Shown here piece after piece: positions 42,009 to 50,104 of a DNA stretch of 55,190 nt. The notes beneath the pieces were generated by a model that was not told the DNA's origin, did not search any database, and saw only the letters and a list, made by a program, of their open reading frames with translations. This DNA is from an uncultured Oscillospiraceae bacterium (GTDB lineage Bacteria > Bacillota > Clostridia > Oscillospirales > Oscillospiraceae): contig CANQQB010000007.1 in assembly GCA_947625845.1 (NCBI GenBank), positions 1-55,190 of the forward strand. Direction: 5' to 3'. Position numbers and translations under genes: made by a program. Within the stretch, counting starts at the first letter, position 1. The number at the start of each line of letters is the position of its first letter.

Positions 42009-44459
42009 TTACGTCTTCTTCATATACCGGGACGCAGCCTTGAGCATGAGGCGCTTTAGACCCGCGGTGTCGAACTCGATCTCCACCAGATGGTCCCCTC
42101 CCATGGGGGTCATCTTCACGATGGTGCCGGCGTGGAAGGCGCTGTGCTCCACCCGGTCACCCACGGCGAATTGGACCCGCGGCTCCGGCTTTTTCGGCGT
42201 GGGCGGCGTCAGGGGCTTTTTCTGCGTCCTCTGCCGGCCGCTGCCGCCGCTCTGGCCGCCGCCGGTCCACCGAGCAGCGGGCCTTGACCGGCCGGGACCG
42301 CCGTCGTCCACGCCCGGCACATCGTCGAAGTCGAGCCAGTCCCCCTGGGGTCTCAGGTCCGCGTAGGGCCGGTCGATGTGCTCCGACGGTATCTCGTCCA
42401 CGAACCGGCTGACCCGGTGGGGAGCCGTCTGGCCGAAGACCATGCGCTGGCGGGCGCTGGTGATAAAAAGCCGCTTCTTGGCCCGTGTGATGGCCACGTA
42501 GGCAAGCCGCCGTTCTTCCTCCATCTGGGCCGCTTCGCCGATGGCCTGTAAGGACGGGAAGACCCCTTCCTCCAGCCCCACGATGAACACGGTGGGAAAT
42601 TCCAGCCCTTTGGCGGAGTGGATGGTCATGAGGGTGACGGTGTTCTCGTCCATATCCACCGCCTGTAAGTCCGTGTACAGACTCACCTCGTCCAGGAACC
42701 CGGCCAGGGTATCGTCCCCGGTCTGGCGCACGTGGGTGGCGATGAAGCTCTTCAGCTCCCGGACGTTTTCCAGCCTGTTCATGCTCTCGTCGTTGTGGAT
42801 GCCCTCCAGCATCCGGGCATAGCCGGTCTTGTCCAGCAGCGCGTCGTAAAGCGATTCCAACCCGCCGGTCCGGGTGAGGGCCGACAGCTCGTTCATCATG
42901 GTCACGAAAGCCCGGAGCTTGTCCGCAGCCCGTTTCAGCTCCGGGAAGGCGTCCGCCATCGTGAGCACCGTGAACAGGGGCAGGCCGTTTTCCGCCGCGA
43001 TGGCTCGGGCACGCTCCACTGTAGTGGGACCGATGCCCCGTGCGGGGACGTTGATTATCCGGGCCAGACGCAGGTCGTCCGCCGGGTTCAACAGCACGAA
43101 GAAATAGGCCATCAGGTCCTTGATCTCCGCCCGCTCAAAGAAGGGGTTGCCCTTCACGATACGGGGCCGGATGCCGTGGCGCAAAAACGCCTGCTCCAAC
43201 GCGCGGGACTGGGCATTGAGCCGGTAGAGCACCGCGTGGTCCCGCAAATTGTCCCCTCTGTCCACGGCCTGGAGCACCTGCCGGACCACGTACTGGGCCT
43301 CGTCTTCCTCGTTTCGCGCGATATACAGGGTGATACGGTCCCCGTCCCCGGCGCGGGTCCAGAGCTTTTTGCCCTTGCGGCCCTTGTTGTTGGCCACCAC
43401 CGCGTTGGCGGCGGACAGGATATGGCCCGTGGAGCGGTAATTCTGCTCCAGACGGATGACCCTGGCCCGGTCATACTGGTCCTCGAAGGACAGGATGTTG
43501 GCGATGGTGGCGCCCCGGAAGGCGTAGATGGACTGGTCGTCGTCGCCCACCACGCAGATATTTTTGTGCGCCCCGGCCAGCATGGTCGCCATCAGGTATT
43601 GCAGGTTGTTGGTGTCCTGGTACTCGTCGATGAGCACGTATTGGAACCGCCGCCGGTATTTTTCCAGCACGTCGGGAAACTCCCGGAAGATGCGCACGGT
43701 ATTGTACAGCAGATCGTCGAAGTCCATGGCTCCGGCCTCCATGAGCCGTTTGGCGTAGTCCTTATATAGCTCCGCCACGCCCCGCAGCCGGATGTCCCCG
43801 CTCTTTTCCGCTTCCTCCGCGAAGTCCCGCGGCGTTTGCAGCCGGTTTCGCGCCCGGTCCAGACAGTTCAGCACCCACCGGGGCGGGTACATCTTCTCGT
43901 CCTTGTTCTGGTCCTTGACGATGCGCTTCATCACCGCCGCCCGGTCCGCCTCGTCGTAGATGGTGAAGCTCTCCGGATAGCCCAGCAGCGACGCCTCCCG
44001 GCGCAAAATGCGCACGCATGCGGAGTGGAAGGTCTTGGCCCAGATATCCTCCGCCGCCTCGCCCAGCATGGCGCTCAGGCGGTGTTTCAGCTCGTCGGCC
44101 GCCTTGTTGGTGAAGGTGATGGCCAATATCTGCCAGGGGGCCACGGGCTCGTACGCCGCGGCCAGTTCGGCGGCCTGTCTGCACGTCTCGTCCCCCGCCA
44201 GGTACCGGCGCATTTGGTCCAGCTTTTCCTCGTCCGCGTCGGCGGGCAACGCGTCGCTGTCGGAGGCTTTGCCGTATTTCATCAGATTGGCGATACGGTT
44301 GATGAGCACGGTGGTCTTGCCGGAGCCTGCCCCGGCCAGGATGAGAAGGGGTCCCTCCGTGGCCATAACGGCCTGACGCTGGCGGTCGTTGAGCCGGGGG
44401 AAGTTCTTCCCGATGACCTCCCGCCGGGCGTCTATGTAGTTTTTTGTAAATTTGTCCAT
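42009..44459 (-). CDS. pcrA: UvrD/PcrA-type superfamily I DNA helicase
   Basis: 816 aa. It starts with a ~22-residue extension, then Q motif LNDRQRQAV, Walker A LAGAGSGKTT, motif Ia TFTNKAADEL, DEYQDTN (motif II), VGDDDQSIYAFRGA (III), LEQNYRS (IV), TIHSAKGLEFPTVF (V) and VAITRAKKRL (VI). The C-terminus carries the PcrA-specific Tudor-like segment (FAVGDRVEHSAFHAGTIVKM), which binds RNA polymerase in relatives. It unwinds DNA 3' to 5' in repair and at transcription-replication conflicts. No clear ribosome site precedes the ATG, and a TATACT sequence sits only 8 nt upstream, so a leaderless or very short leader mRNA is possible. Confidence 0.95.
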   Translation of the reverse strand: MDKFTKNYIDARREVIGKNFPRLNDRQRQAVMATEGPLLILAGAGSGKTTVLINRIANLMKYGKASDSDALPADADEEKLDQMRRYLAGDETCRQAAELAAAYEPVAPWQILAITFTNKAADELKHRLSAMLGEAAEDIWAKTFHSACVRILRREASLLGYPESFTIYDEADRAAVMKRIVKDQNKDEKMYPPRWVLNCLDRARNRLQTPRDFAEEAEKSGDIRLRGVAELYKDYAKRLMEAGAMDFDDLLYNTVRIFREFPDVLEKYRRRFQYVLIDEYQDTNNLQYLMATMLAGAHKNICVVGDDDQSIYAFRGATIANILSFEDQYDRARVIRLEQNYRSTGHILSAANAVVANNKGRKGKKLWTRAGDGDRITLYIARNEEDEAQYVVRQVLQAVDRGDNLRDHAVLYRLNAQSRALEQAFLRHGIRPRIVKGNPFFERAEIKDLMAYFFVLLNPADDLRLARIINVPARGIGPTTVERARAIAAENGLPLFTVLTMADAFPELKRAADKLRAFVTMMNELSALTRTGGLESLYDALLDKTGYARMLEGIHNDESMNRLENVRELKSFIATHVRQTGDDTLAGFLDEVSLYTDLQAVDMDENTVTLMTIHSAKGLEFPTVFIVGLEEGVFPSLQAIGEAAQMEEERRLAYVAITRAKKRLFITSARQRMVFGQTAPHRVSRFVDEIPSEHIDRPYADLRPQGDWLDFDDVPGVDDGGPGRSRPAARWTGGGQSGGSGRQRTQKKPLTPPTPKKPEPRVQFAVGDRVEHSAFHAGTIVKMTPMGGDHLVEIEFDTAGLKRLMLKAASRYMKKT

Positions 44460-44478
44460 GAGGGAAGTATAACATAAA

Positions 44479-44510
44479 TCCCGGCGGGAAGGAACCCCCT
44501 CCCGCCGGGA
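44479..44510 (-). terminator. Terminator of the LRR / lipoprotein / DUF4234 operon
   Basis: 11-bp stem TCCCGGCGGGA / TCCCGCCGGGA with 10-nt loop, followed on the minus strand by TTTATG. Confidence 0.75.
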
Positions 44511-44523
44511 TATGATGTGTGGT

Positions 44524-44949
44524 TCAGCCGTGGGTGTTGTAGTGCAGGGAGAGCATGTTCATGGCCTTGAACAGCTTGTGGCAGTATACCAACGGGCCAA
44601 TGACGACGAGCGTGCCGAAAAAGCCCCAGCCCCAATAGGTCCCCGCGCCGAAGCGGTAGTATATGCCCCTTCTGGTGAGCTCGCCGCCGACGCGGGCCGA
44701 CAGCTTATGATACCAGACGATAAAGCCGATGCCCAGTGTCAGCCAGCCCACAAGAAACACCAGCAGGCAGTAGTGCATCGTCCTTTTCCCGTCATACCGA
44801 CCGGCGATGATGTTGATGTCGGTGGATATGGACGAGAACAGCACGAGCCCGTAAATGCCGAAGGTCAGAATGGAGAGCAGTATGTACTTGAACAGCCCCC
44901 GGTTCGTCTTCAACTGCCCCACAGGCGCCTGGGAAGGTCGATAGTCCAT
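44524..44949 (-). CDS. DUF4234 membrane protein
   Basis: 141 aa with three or four membrane helices. The sequence FKYILLSILTFGIYGLVLFS with a following Asn/Ile-rich loop, and the short GWLTLGIGFIVWYHKLSARVG segment, match the DUF4234 family, whose function is unknown. It is the last of three closely spaced minus-strand genes (LRR protein, lipoprotein, this), suggesting a shared envelope role. Confidence 0.8.
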   Translation of the reverse strand: MDYRPSQAPVGQLKTNRGLFKYILLSILTFGIYGLVLFSSISTDINIIAGRYDGKRTMHYCLLVFLVGWLTLGIGFIVWYHKLSARVGGELTRRGIYYRFGAGTYWGWGFFGTLVVIGPLVYCHKLFKAMNMLSLHYNTHG

Positions 44950-44961
44950 GGGAACGCCTCC

Positions 44962-45489
44962 TTATTCCTGGTTCGCCACTTCCAGGAGCATCTGGTCTAT
45001 GCGCAGCATCGCCTGGGTGAGATAGACGTTCTCCGCGTCGGTCAGGTCCGTATCCTCCATGTCGTCAAGCTTCTGCATGGTCTCTGTGTACTTTCCCATG
45101 AAGGAGAGGTAATCTCCCAGAGCGCTCACGTCCGACGCGTCATAGCTTTTCATGAAATCCACGTATTCCCGGAAAAATTCCTCATAGCTGTCAATGGCCT
45201 CCCGTATCTCCGGCCTTATGCCGTCGTCAGACGGAAGCGTCTGGTCAGGGGCTTCCGTGGGTTCCGGCGCGGGCGTCTCGTCGTCCACGCCGTTCAGCGT
45301 GTCCTCCAACTTGTCAAAGCCGTCCTCGATGCTGTCAGCCGCGTTGTAGAGCTTATCCTCCAGCGCATCCGCGCCGGCCTCTATTTTGTCAGCGGCGCGG
45401 TCGATCTTTTCCTCCAGCTTGTCCGCGCTGCACCCGGTCAGCACCAGGGCCAGCGTCAGGACAAGCGCAGGCAAACATGTCTTTTTCAT
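44962..45489 (-). CDS. Lipoprotein with coiled-coil and helical C-terminal domain
   Basis: 175 aa. Lipoprotein signal peptide MKKTCLPALVLTLALVLTGC with lipobox LTGC (Cys at residue 20). The mature part begins with an amphipathic helical region (SADKLEEKIDRAADKIEAGA), then a Pro/Glu-rich linker (APEPTEAPDQ), then a helical domain (ESYEEFFREYVDFMKSYDAS region, DYLSFMGKYTETMQKLDDME) resembling the DUF6591-type lipoprotein domain. Anchored outside the membrane. Function unknown. Spacing of 12 and 18 bp to its neighbours indicates an operon. Confidence 0.82.
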   Translation of the reverse strand: MKKTCLPALVLTLALVLTGCSADKLEEKIDRAADKIEAGADALEDKLYNAADSIEDGFDKLEDTLNGVDDETPAPEPTEAPDQTLPSDDGIRPEIREAIDSYEEFFREYVDFMKSYDASDVSALGDYLSFMGKYTETMQKLDDMEDTDLTDAENVYLTQAMLRIDQMLLEVANQE

Positions 45490-45507
45490 GTTGTTTGACC
45501 TCCCGCG

Positions 45508-46800
45508 TCACTTCAGCCCGTCGGCCAGCATGTCGGCCGTGTACGGCGTGTCGGCAATGGTGATGACCAGGTCTTCTGCGCCGCCTTCAAACACATACCT
45601 GCCAAGCTCCGTCAGGCCGTCGCCGATGGTGACTTCGGCAAGGCACTCGCAGTATTGGAATGCCCTGTCGTCGATAGAGACCTCGCCGCCGCTGGTGCAA
45701 ATGGAGACGCTCGTCAGATCGGGACAACTGGAAACGGCGTATTCGCCCAGTTCCACCTTGTCACAGTCAATGATCACCGTCTCTAAGTCCTCACAGGAAT
45801 ACAACGCGGATTCATCCGCCGCAAATGCCCCGCCGCTGACGCTGAACGCCGCGAGGGAACTGTATTGGAACGCCCGCTTATCCAGTGTGACAGTGCAGCC
45901 TGTCATCTCCACGACGGCTTTGTCTCCGCACTCCTGGAAGGCATATCCATCCGCCTCTATGGTGCTGTCTGTGAACGCGAGCGAGGTGAGGTCCTCACAT
46001 CTATAAAACGCGTTTTCTCCCACCGTCAATTCCGCTTTGTCTACGCTCATGCTGTCCAAGTCGCTATACTGGAACGACCGTTCGTCCAGCTCCACAGTTC
46101 CTCCTTCTACAATTAGAGCCGCGCCGTCTCCGCACTCCTGGAAAGCGTATTCATTGACGGTCATCTCGCTTTCCAAAAACTGGACAGCCTTCAAATCTTC
46201 GCAGCTATAAAACGCGTTTTCGTCTATCTCCATCTCACAGCCGTTGAACGTCACGCTCAGCAGCCCGCCGTATTGGAATACCCTCTCGCCGATGGTCCCG
46301 GTGCAGTTCGTGAAGGTGACGACCCCGTCGTCGCAGCACTCTTGAAACGCATAGTCCACGATCTCCAGCGCGCTGTCCACGAATTGTATAGCCGTCAAGT
46401 CCTCGCAGTCGTAAAATACATTTTCACCCAGGACCGGTGCGCCGCCGATGATATTCAGCGTCTCAAACTCGCCGTACTGGAACGCCCGCTCGCCCACTTC
46501 ATATTCGTAACCGGCCAGCGTGACGCTGTCCACGTCCTCCAGAGATTCAAAGGCCCGCGGCGCGATCAGCGTCACCGTGTCCCCGGCGGGACTTGTGGTG
46601 GGGATGACGATGTCCGTATCTTTGCATACGCCGATGCTCAGGATGGTGCAGGTGCCGTCACCGTTGCTCTCGAACTCCAACCCCTCCGAGGGCGTCAGGT
46701 CGAGCTCCGCCGGCGCCTCTTCGGCCGCCGAGACCGGCAGCGCAGACAGGGCCAGCGCCAGTGCGACCGTCAGAATTATTGCTATCAGCTTTTTCATCAT
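45508..46800 (-). CDS. Secreted BspA-like leucine-rich-repeat protein
   Basis: 430 aa. Signal peptide MMKKLIAIILTVALALALSA, cleavage near VSA-AEE. The mature protein is a tandem array of about 23-residue LRR_5/BspA-type units in which three signatures alternate: AFQEC(C/G)D, (A/V)FQY(G/S) and AFY(S/R)CEDL. The regular Cys within CED and QEC positions is notable. It has no LPXTG or other wall anchor, so it is released or held non-covalently. BspA-like proteins bind host or bacterial surfaces. GGAG lies 5 nt before the first ATG. No promoter is visible in the 84 bp up to the structured RNA's terminator, so read-through from the RNA promoter is possible. Confidence 0.85.
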   Translation of the reverse strand: MMKKLIAIILTVALALALSALPVSAAEEAPAELDLTPSEGLEFESNGDGTCTILSIGVCKDTDIVIPTTSPAGDTVTLIAPRAFESLEDVDSVTLAGYEYEVGERAFQYGEFETLNIIGGAPVLGENVFYDCEDLTAIQFVDSALEIVDYAFQECCDDGVVTFTNCTGTIGERVFQYGGLLSVTFNGCEMEIDENAFYSCEDLKAVQFLESEMTVNEYAFQECGDGAALIVEGGTVELDERSFQYSDLDSMSVDKAELTVGENAFYRCEDLTSLAFTDSTIEADGYAFQECGDKAVVEMTGCTVTLDKRAFQYSSLAAFSVSGGAFAADESALYSCEDLETVIIDCDKVELGEYAVSSCPDLTSVSICTSGGEVSIDDRAFQYCECLAEVTIGDGLTELGRYVFEGGAEDLVITIADTPYTADMLADGLK

Positions 46801-46881
46801 ACTTTCTCCTTCTTGTTATTTGTTTTTCGCCGACAGTACGGCCCGGGAGCGGGGACAGCCACCCCCGGACTTTCCTGCCGA

Positions 46882-47085
46882 GACAAACAAAAGCGGTGCA
46901 GGGAAACGGTTCCCTACACCACAAGAAGCCACACAGCCTCGTACTACCCCGCCCTTGTGTTTCCACATTAAAACGGATATAATACGAAACGGTGCAGTTA
47001 TTCTGCTGTGTGGGAGAACGAGCCTCTCCTGCATAGGGGCGTGGGGTGGTCGCAACACCCCGCGCCCTGCCTTCATTCATCTCGC
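46882..47085 (-). ncRNA. Structured ~200-nt non-coding RNA candidate
   Basis: Bounded by a good minus-strand promoter (TTGCGC-17-TATAAT) and an intrinsic terminator. Visible pairings, 5' to 3': GGGCGCGGGGUG/CACCCCACGCCC hairpin; GGAGA/UCUCC hairpin; a 9-bp closing helix CCACACAGC/GCUGUGUGG that encloses GCAG/CUGC, a UCGUA/UACGA helix and a perfect UGUG-GAAA-CACA tetraloop hairpin; then the GGUGUAGGGAA/UUUCCCUGCACC terminator stem. No open frame with a ribosome site uses it. Length and multi-helix layout resemble the raiA-motif RNA of Clostridia, which I cannot confirm without a covariance search; 6S RNA is unlikely because the ends do not pair. It could also act as a leader of the downstream LRR operon. 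Confidence 0.65.
46884..46920 (-). terminator. Terminator of the structured RNA
   Basis: Stem GGTGTAGGGAA / TTTCCCTGCACC, loop CCG, then GCTTTTGTTT on the minus strand. Confidence 0.75.
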
Positions 47086-47091
47086 GCCCCT

Positions 47092-47120
47092 ATTATATCT
47101 CTCTCACCTCCTGAGCGCAA
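47092..47120 (-). promoter_or_regulatory. Promoter of the structured RNA
   Basis: TTGCGC, 17 bp, TATAAT on the minus strand; transcription should start near 47085. Confidence 0.7.
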
Positions 47121-47129
47121 GCAGTTTTT

Positions 47130-47157
47130 ACACGGTCCGCCTGTCCACGGGCCGTGT
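47130..47157. terminator. Hairpin between the RNA gene and the third MATE gene
   Basis: ACACGG / CCGTGT stem extended by GGGCC pairing, flanked by TTTTT on the left and ATTTTGTTTG on the right. It may insulate the divergent promoters; what transcript it ends is not clear. Confidence 0.4.
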
Positions 47158-47176
47158 ATTTTGTTTGCTATCGCTC

Positions 47177-47205
47177 TTGCAAACAATACGAGCCTCTCCT
47201 ATAAT
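47177..47205 (+). promoter_or_regulatory. Promoter of the third MATE gene
   Basis: TTGCAA, 17 bp, TATAAT, 40 bp before the ATG. Confidence 0.75.
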
Positions 47206-47245
47206 GACGTAGGATTTTTACGCGAATCGACAGGAGGCGGCGTTC

Positions 47246-48574
47246 ATGTTCACGAAACAGGATATCCGGGCGCTGCTGTGGCCGCTGGTGGTGGAACAGG
47301 TGCTCACGGGGCTCATGGGTGTGGCAGACACGTTCATGGTCTCCAACGTGGGGGAGGCAGCCATATCCGGCGTGGCGCTGGTGGACTCGCTGAACGTGCT
47401 GGTGATCAACTTCTTCTCCGCTCTGGCCGCCGGGGGCACCATCGTCTGCTCCCAGTACATCGGCCAGGAAGACAGGAGCCGGGCCAACCAGGCCTCCAAC
47501 CAGGTCATGGGCGCGTCCCTGGCCCTGGCGGTGCTGTGCTGCGTGCCGCTCATCGTCCTGCGCCGGCCGGTGCTGGGCCTCATCTTCGGCCGGGTGGAGG
47601 CCGCCGTCATGGACGCGGCGGACGTGTACCTGCTGGTGACGGCTCTGAGCTATCCGGTGCTGGCCCTGTACTCCGCCAGCGCGGCCCTGTTCCGGGCCAC
47701 GGGGGACTCCCGCCGGCCCATGGTGGTGGCGCTGATTGCGGACATATTGAACATCATCGGCAACGCGGTGCTGATCTTCGTCTTTGGCATGGGGGTGCTG
47801 GGTGCGGCGCTGGCCACGCTGGCCAGCCGGGTGGTGAGCTGCCTTGTCATGCTTTGGTACCAGGCCAAGCCCGGCCAGGTCATCTCCCTTGGCGGTCTGC
47901 GCAGCTATCTGCCCGAGTGGACCATGCTCCGGCGCATCCTGCGGGTGGGGCTGCCCTCCGCCGTGGAAAACGGCATGTTCCAGTTCGGCAAGCTGGTGGT
48001 CCAGTCCACCGTGTCCCTGCTGGGCACCACCGCCATCGCAGCCCAGGCCATCATCGCCGTGCTGGACTCCTGCCAGGGCATGCCCGGCCAGGCCGTGGGC
48101 ATCGGCCTGCTCACCGTGGCGGGCCAGTGCATGGGCAAAGGCCGGCCAGACGAGGCCAGGCGGTACATGCTGCTGTTCACCCGCATATCCGTGGCCATCG
48201 CCCTGATCACCGGCGGCGTCATCAGCGGCGCCGTGCCCTTCATCACCCGCCTGACCGCACTCACCCCCGAGGGGTGCACGCTGGTTTGCCGGATCACCTG
48301 GTTCGTGGCGATCATGCGCGTGTTCTTCTGGCCCAACGCCTTCACGCTGCCCAACGGTCTGCGCGCGGCGGGGGACGTGTCCTACACCATGTGGGTGGGC
48401 ACGGCCAGCATGTGGGGCCTGCGGGTAGCGCTGAGCTGGTACCTGTGCCGGTACACGGGCGTGGGCCTGTGGGGCGTGTGGTTCGGCTGGTGCGCCGACT
48501 GGGTCCTCCGGGCGACCATGTTCCGCCTGCGCCTGCGCGGGGACAAGTGGCAGATGCACAACGTACTGCGATAG
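47246..48574 (+). CDS. MATE-family efflux transporter
   Basis: 442 aa with about 12 membrane helices. The N-terminus MFTKQDIRALLWPLVVEQVL, the DTFMVSNVGEAAISGVALVD segment and the mid-protein GQCMGKGRPDEARRY motif are typical of DinF/NorM-like MATE proteins. AGGAGG is 8 nt before the ATG. It is a stand-alone gene with its own promoter, followed by a CCTCCCC/GGGGAGG hairpin. Substrate unknown. It is the third MATE gene in this window. Confidence 0.92.
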   Translation: MFTKQDIRALLWPLVVEQVLTGLMGVADTFMVSNVGEAAISGVALVDSLNVLVINFFSALAAGGTIVCSQYIGQEDRSRANQASNQVMGASLALAVLCCVPLIVLRRPVLGLIFGRVEAAVMDAADVYLLVTALSYPVLALYSASAALFRATGDSRRPMVVALIADILNIIGNAVLIFVFGMGVLGAALATLASRVVSCLVMLWYQAKPGQVISLGGLRSYLPEWTMLRRILRVGLPSAVENGMFQFGKLVVQSTVSLLGTTAIAAQAIIAVLDSCQGMPGQAVGIGLLTVAGQCMGKGRPDEARRYMLLFTRISVAIALITGGVISGAVPFITRLTALTPEGCTLVCRITWFVAIMRVFFWPNAFTLPNGLRAAGDVSYTMWVGTASMWGLRVALSWYLCRYTGVGLWGVWFGWCADWVLRATMFRLRLRGDKWQMHNVLR

Positions 48575-48583
48575 ACACAGAAA

Positions 48584-48785
48584 AGCCTCCCCCACACGGG
48601 GAGGCTTTCGATATGGTGCGCCTGACGGCGCGATTTTAAATATCTCTCCTTCCGTCGCGGCTTACGCCGCGCCACCTCCCTCGTCAGAGGGAGGCGGGGG
48701 CTTTGCCCCCGAATCGGCCCCGGCGGGGCCGGCCCCCTCTGACGAGGGGGCTGTCAGCGCTTTGCGCTGACTGAGGGAGAGATAA
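48584..48785. repeat. Hairpin plus full-length palindromic repeat element
   Basis: A GCCTCCCC-CACAC-GGGGAGGC hairpin with GCTTTCGATATGG (48586-48615) may terminate the MATE transcript. From 48642 to 48783 a complete element runs TCTCTCC-TTCCGTC-GCGGC-TTA-CGCCGC, CCTCCCTCGTCAGAGGGAGG, GGGGGC-TTT-GCCCCC, GGCCCC-GGC-GGGGCC, CCCCCTCTGACGAGGGGG, CAGCGC-TTT-GCGCTG and ends ACTGAGGGAGAGA. Confidence 0.85.
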
Positions 48786-48788
48786 TTC

Positions 48789-49454
48789 TTATATCCGCTC
48801 CAAATATTCATACAGCGGCAAAAGCGTCTCGTATATCTCCAGCACCTGTTCCAGCAGCTCCCTGCCCGGCGGGTCCGGGTCGAACCACACCTTCCGGCCG
48901 ATCTCCACGCTCCGTGCGTTGTACCAGTCGTACAGCAGCGGCCCGGGGTCCCCCTTGGGCTTTTTGTACACCTGCCAGTAATGGCCCAGCTCCGGGTGCT
49001 TGTTCAAGGCCCGGACGATTTTGGAAAGCTTCGCCGGCCGTGCGTCGATGCTGGCGCGCCAGCGCTCCAACAGCTCCCCCTGCATGTTCCAGCAGCCCAT
49101 ACCGGCCTCCCAGCTTGTGGCGTCGACGCCGAACCAGAACTGGGGCAGCGGCGTGTATATCTCCCCGGACAGCCCCAGGGAGAACCACATGTGGTCCTTG
49201 AACGGTCCCCGGCCGAACAGCCGCCGCGCGTCCCGCCAGATACGGGACACGTGCAGCGCCGGGGCAAGACCGGGGTGCCGGTCCTGCATGATCTGCCGCA
49301 GGTCCTCCGCCAGCGAACGGATGGGGATATCCAGACACCGCTCGAAATCCGCACGGTGCTCATTGAACCATGGCCGCTCGTTGTGGAAGGACAGCCCCCA
49401 GAGAAAGTCGGGCAGGTCCTTGGGAAAGCCCTCAAAGGGCGGTATATTCTTCAT
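48789..49454 (-). CDS. DUF2461-family protein
   Basis: 221 aa. It begins PPFEGFPKDLPDFLWGLSFH and contains FNEHRADFE, ALHVSRIWRDARRLFGRGPF and PLPQFWFGVDATSWEAGMG, the conserved blocks of DUF2461. Function is unknown; the fold is thought to be an enzyme-like alpha+beta domain. It overlaps the HAD gene by 4 bp (ATGA) and is the last gene of a four-gene unit with YbaK, GNAT and HAD proteins. Confidence 0.85.
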   Translation of the reverse strand: MKNIPPFEGFPKDLPDFLWGLSFHNERPWFNEHRADFERCLDIPIRSLAEDLRQIMQDRHPGLAPALHVSRIWRDARRLFGRGPFKDHMWFSLGLSGEIYTPLPQFWFGVDATSWEAGMGCWNMQGELLERWRASIDARPAKLSKIVRALNKHPELGHYWQVYKKPKGDPGPLLYDWYNARSVEIGRKVWFDPDPPGRELLEQVLEIYETLLPLYEYLERI

Positions 49455-50104
49455 CTCACCAGCGCTTCGTACAGCGCTTTGGGGGTGTCCACGATATTTC
49501 TCGCGCCCTGAGCGGTCAGCTCCTCCACCGTCCGAAAGCCCCAGGAGACGATGACCTCGTCCATCCCGGCGTTCCGCGCGGTTTGTAAGTCCACCTCCGA
49601 GTCGCCTACGTACACGGTCTTTTCCCGGGAAATGCCCGTCTCCGCCAGCACCGCGTTCACCAGGTCCGGCGCGGGCTTTTTCGCCACGCCGGGCTTTTCC
49701 CCCAAGGCAGCTTCAAACACCCCCGGATAGAACCGCTCACACAGGTCCTTCACGGCAAAGTCCACCTTATTGGACACCACCGCCAGCCGCAGCCCGGCTT
49801 CCCGCAGCTTGTCCAGCAGCTCCGGCACTCCCTCGTACGGCCGGGTGTTGTCCAGGTCGTGGATATGATAGTGCTCGTGGAACGTCTCATAGAGACGGTC
49901 CAGCTCCGCCGGGTCCGTACCCGCCGGCGCTCCCCGCTGGACCAGCATCCGCACCCCGTTGCCCACGAACCGGCGCACCTCTTCCAGGGTCCGCTCGGCA
50001 AATCCGTGGCGGGAAAGGGCGTAGTTCAGGCTGTTTTTCAGGTCCTCCAGCGTATACAGTATCGTCCCGTCCAGGTCGAATATCACCAAATCGTATCGTT
50101 TCAT
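49451..50104 (-). CDS. HAD-superfamily phosphatase, phosphoglycolate phosphatase-like
   Basis: 217 aa. Motif I FDLDGTILYTLEDL at the N-terminus, helical cap (subclass I) at about 18-85, motif II VVSNK near 113, motif III Lys near 140 and motif IV YVGDSEVDLQTARNAG near 168. Typical Gph/PgmB-like phosphatase acting on a small phosphate ester. Phosphoglycolate is the best guess but not proven. It overlaps both neighbours by 4 bp. Confidence 0.9.
   Translation of the reverse strand: MKRYDLVIFDLDGTILYTLEDLKNSLNYALSRHGFAERTLEEVRRFVGNGVRMLVQRGAPAGTDPAELDRLYETFHEHYHIHDLDNTRPYEGVPELLDKLREAGLRLAVVSNKVDFAVKDLCERFYPGVFEAALGEKPGVAKKPAPDLVNAVLAETGISREKTVYVGDSEVDLQTARNAGMDEVIVSWGFRTVEELTAQGARNIVDTPKALYEALVR

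Noticed and set aside
46955-46983. Plus-strand TTGTGT-17-TATAAT promoter-like sequence inside the structured RNA
   Set aside because: The bases are part of the paired and A/U-rich core of the RNA on the other strand. With no plus-strand gene following, chance match is more likely, although an antisense transcript is not excluded.
46658-47080. 140-codon minus frame across the structured RNA and LRR start
   Set aside because: It ignores the RNA's terminator, runs out of frame into the LRR gene and has no protein-like features. The AGGAGGTGAG upstream lies inside the promoter spacer and would not be transcribed.
46882-47085. 6S RNA
   Set aside because: 6S RNA needs a long terminal helix with a central bubble; here the 5' region folds on itself and the 3' region is a separate terminator hairpin.
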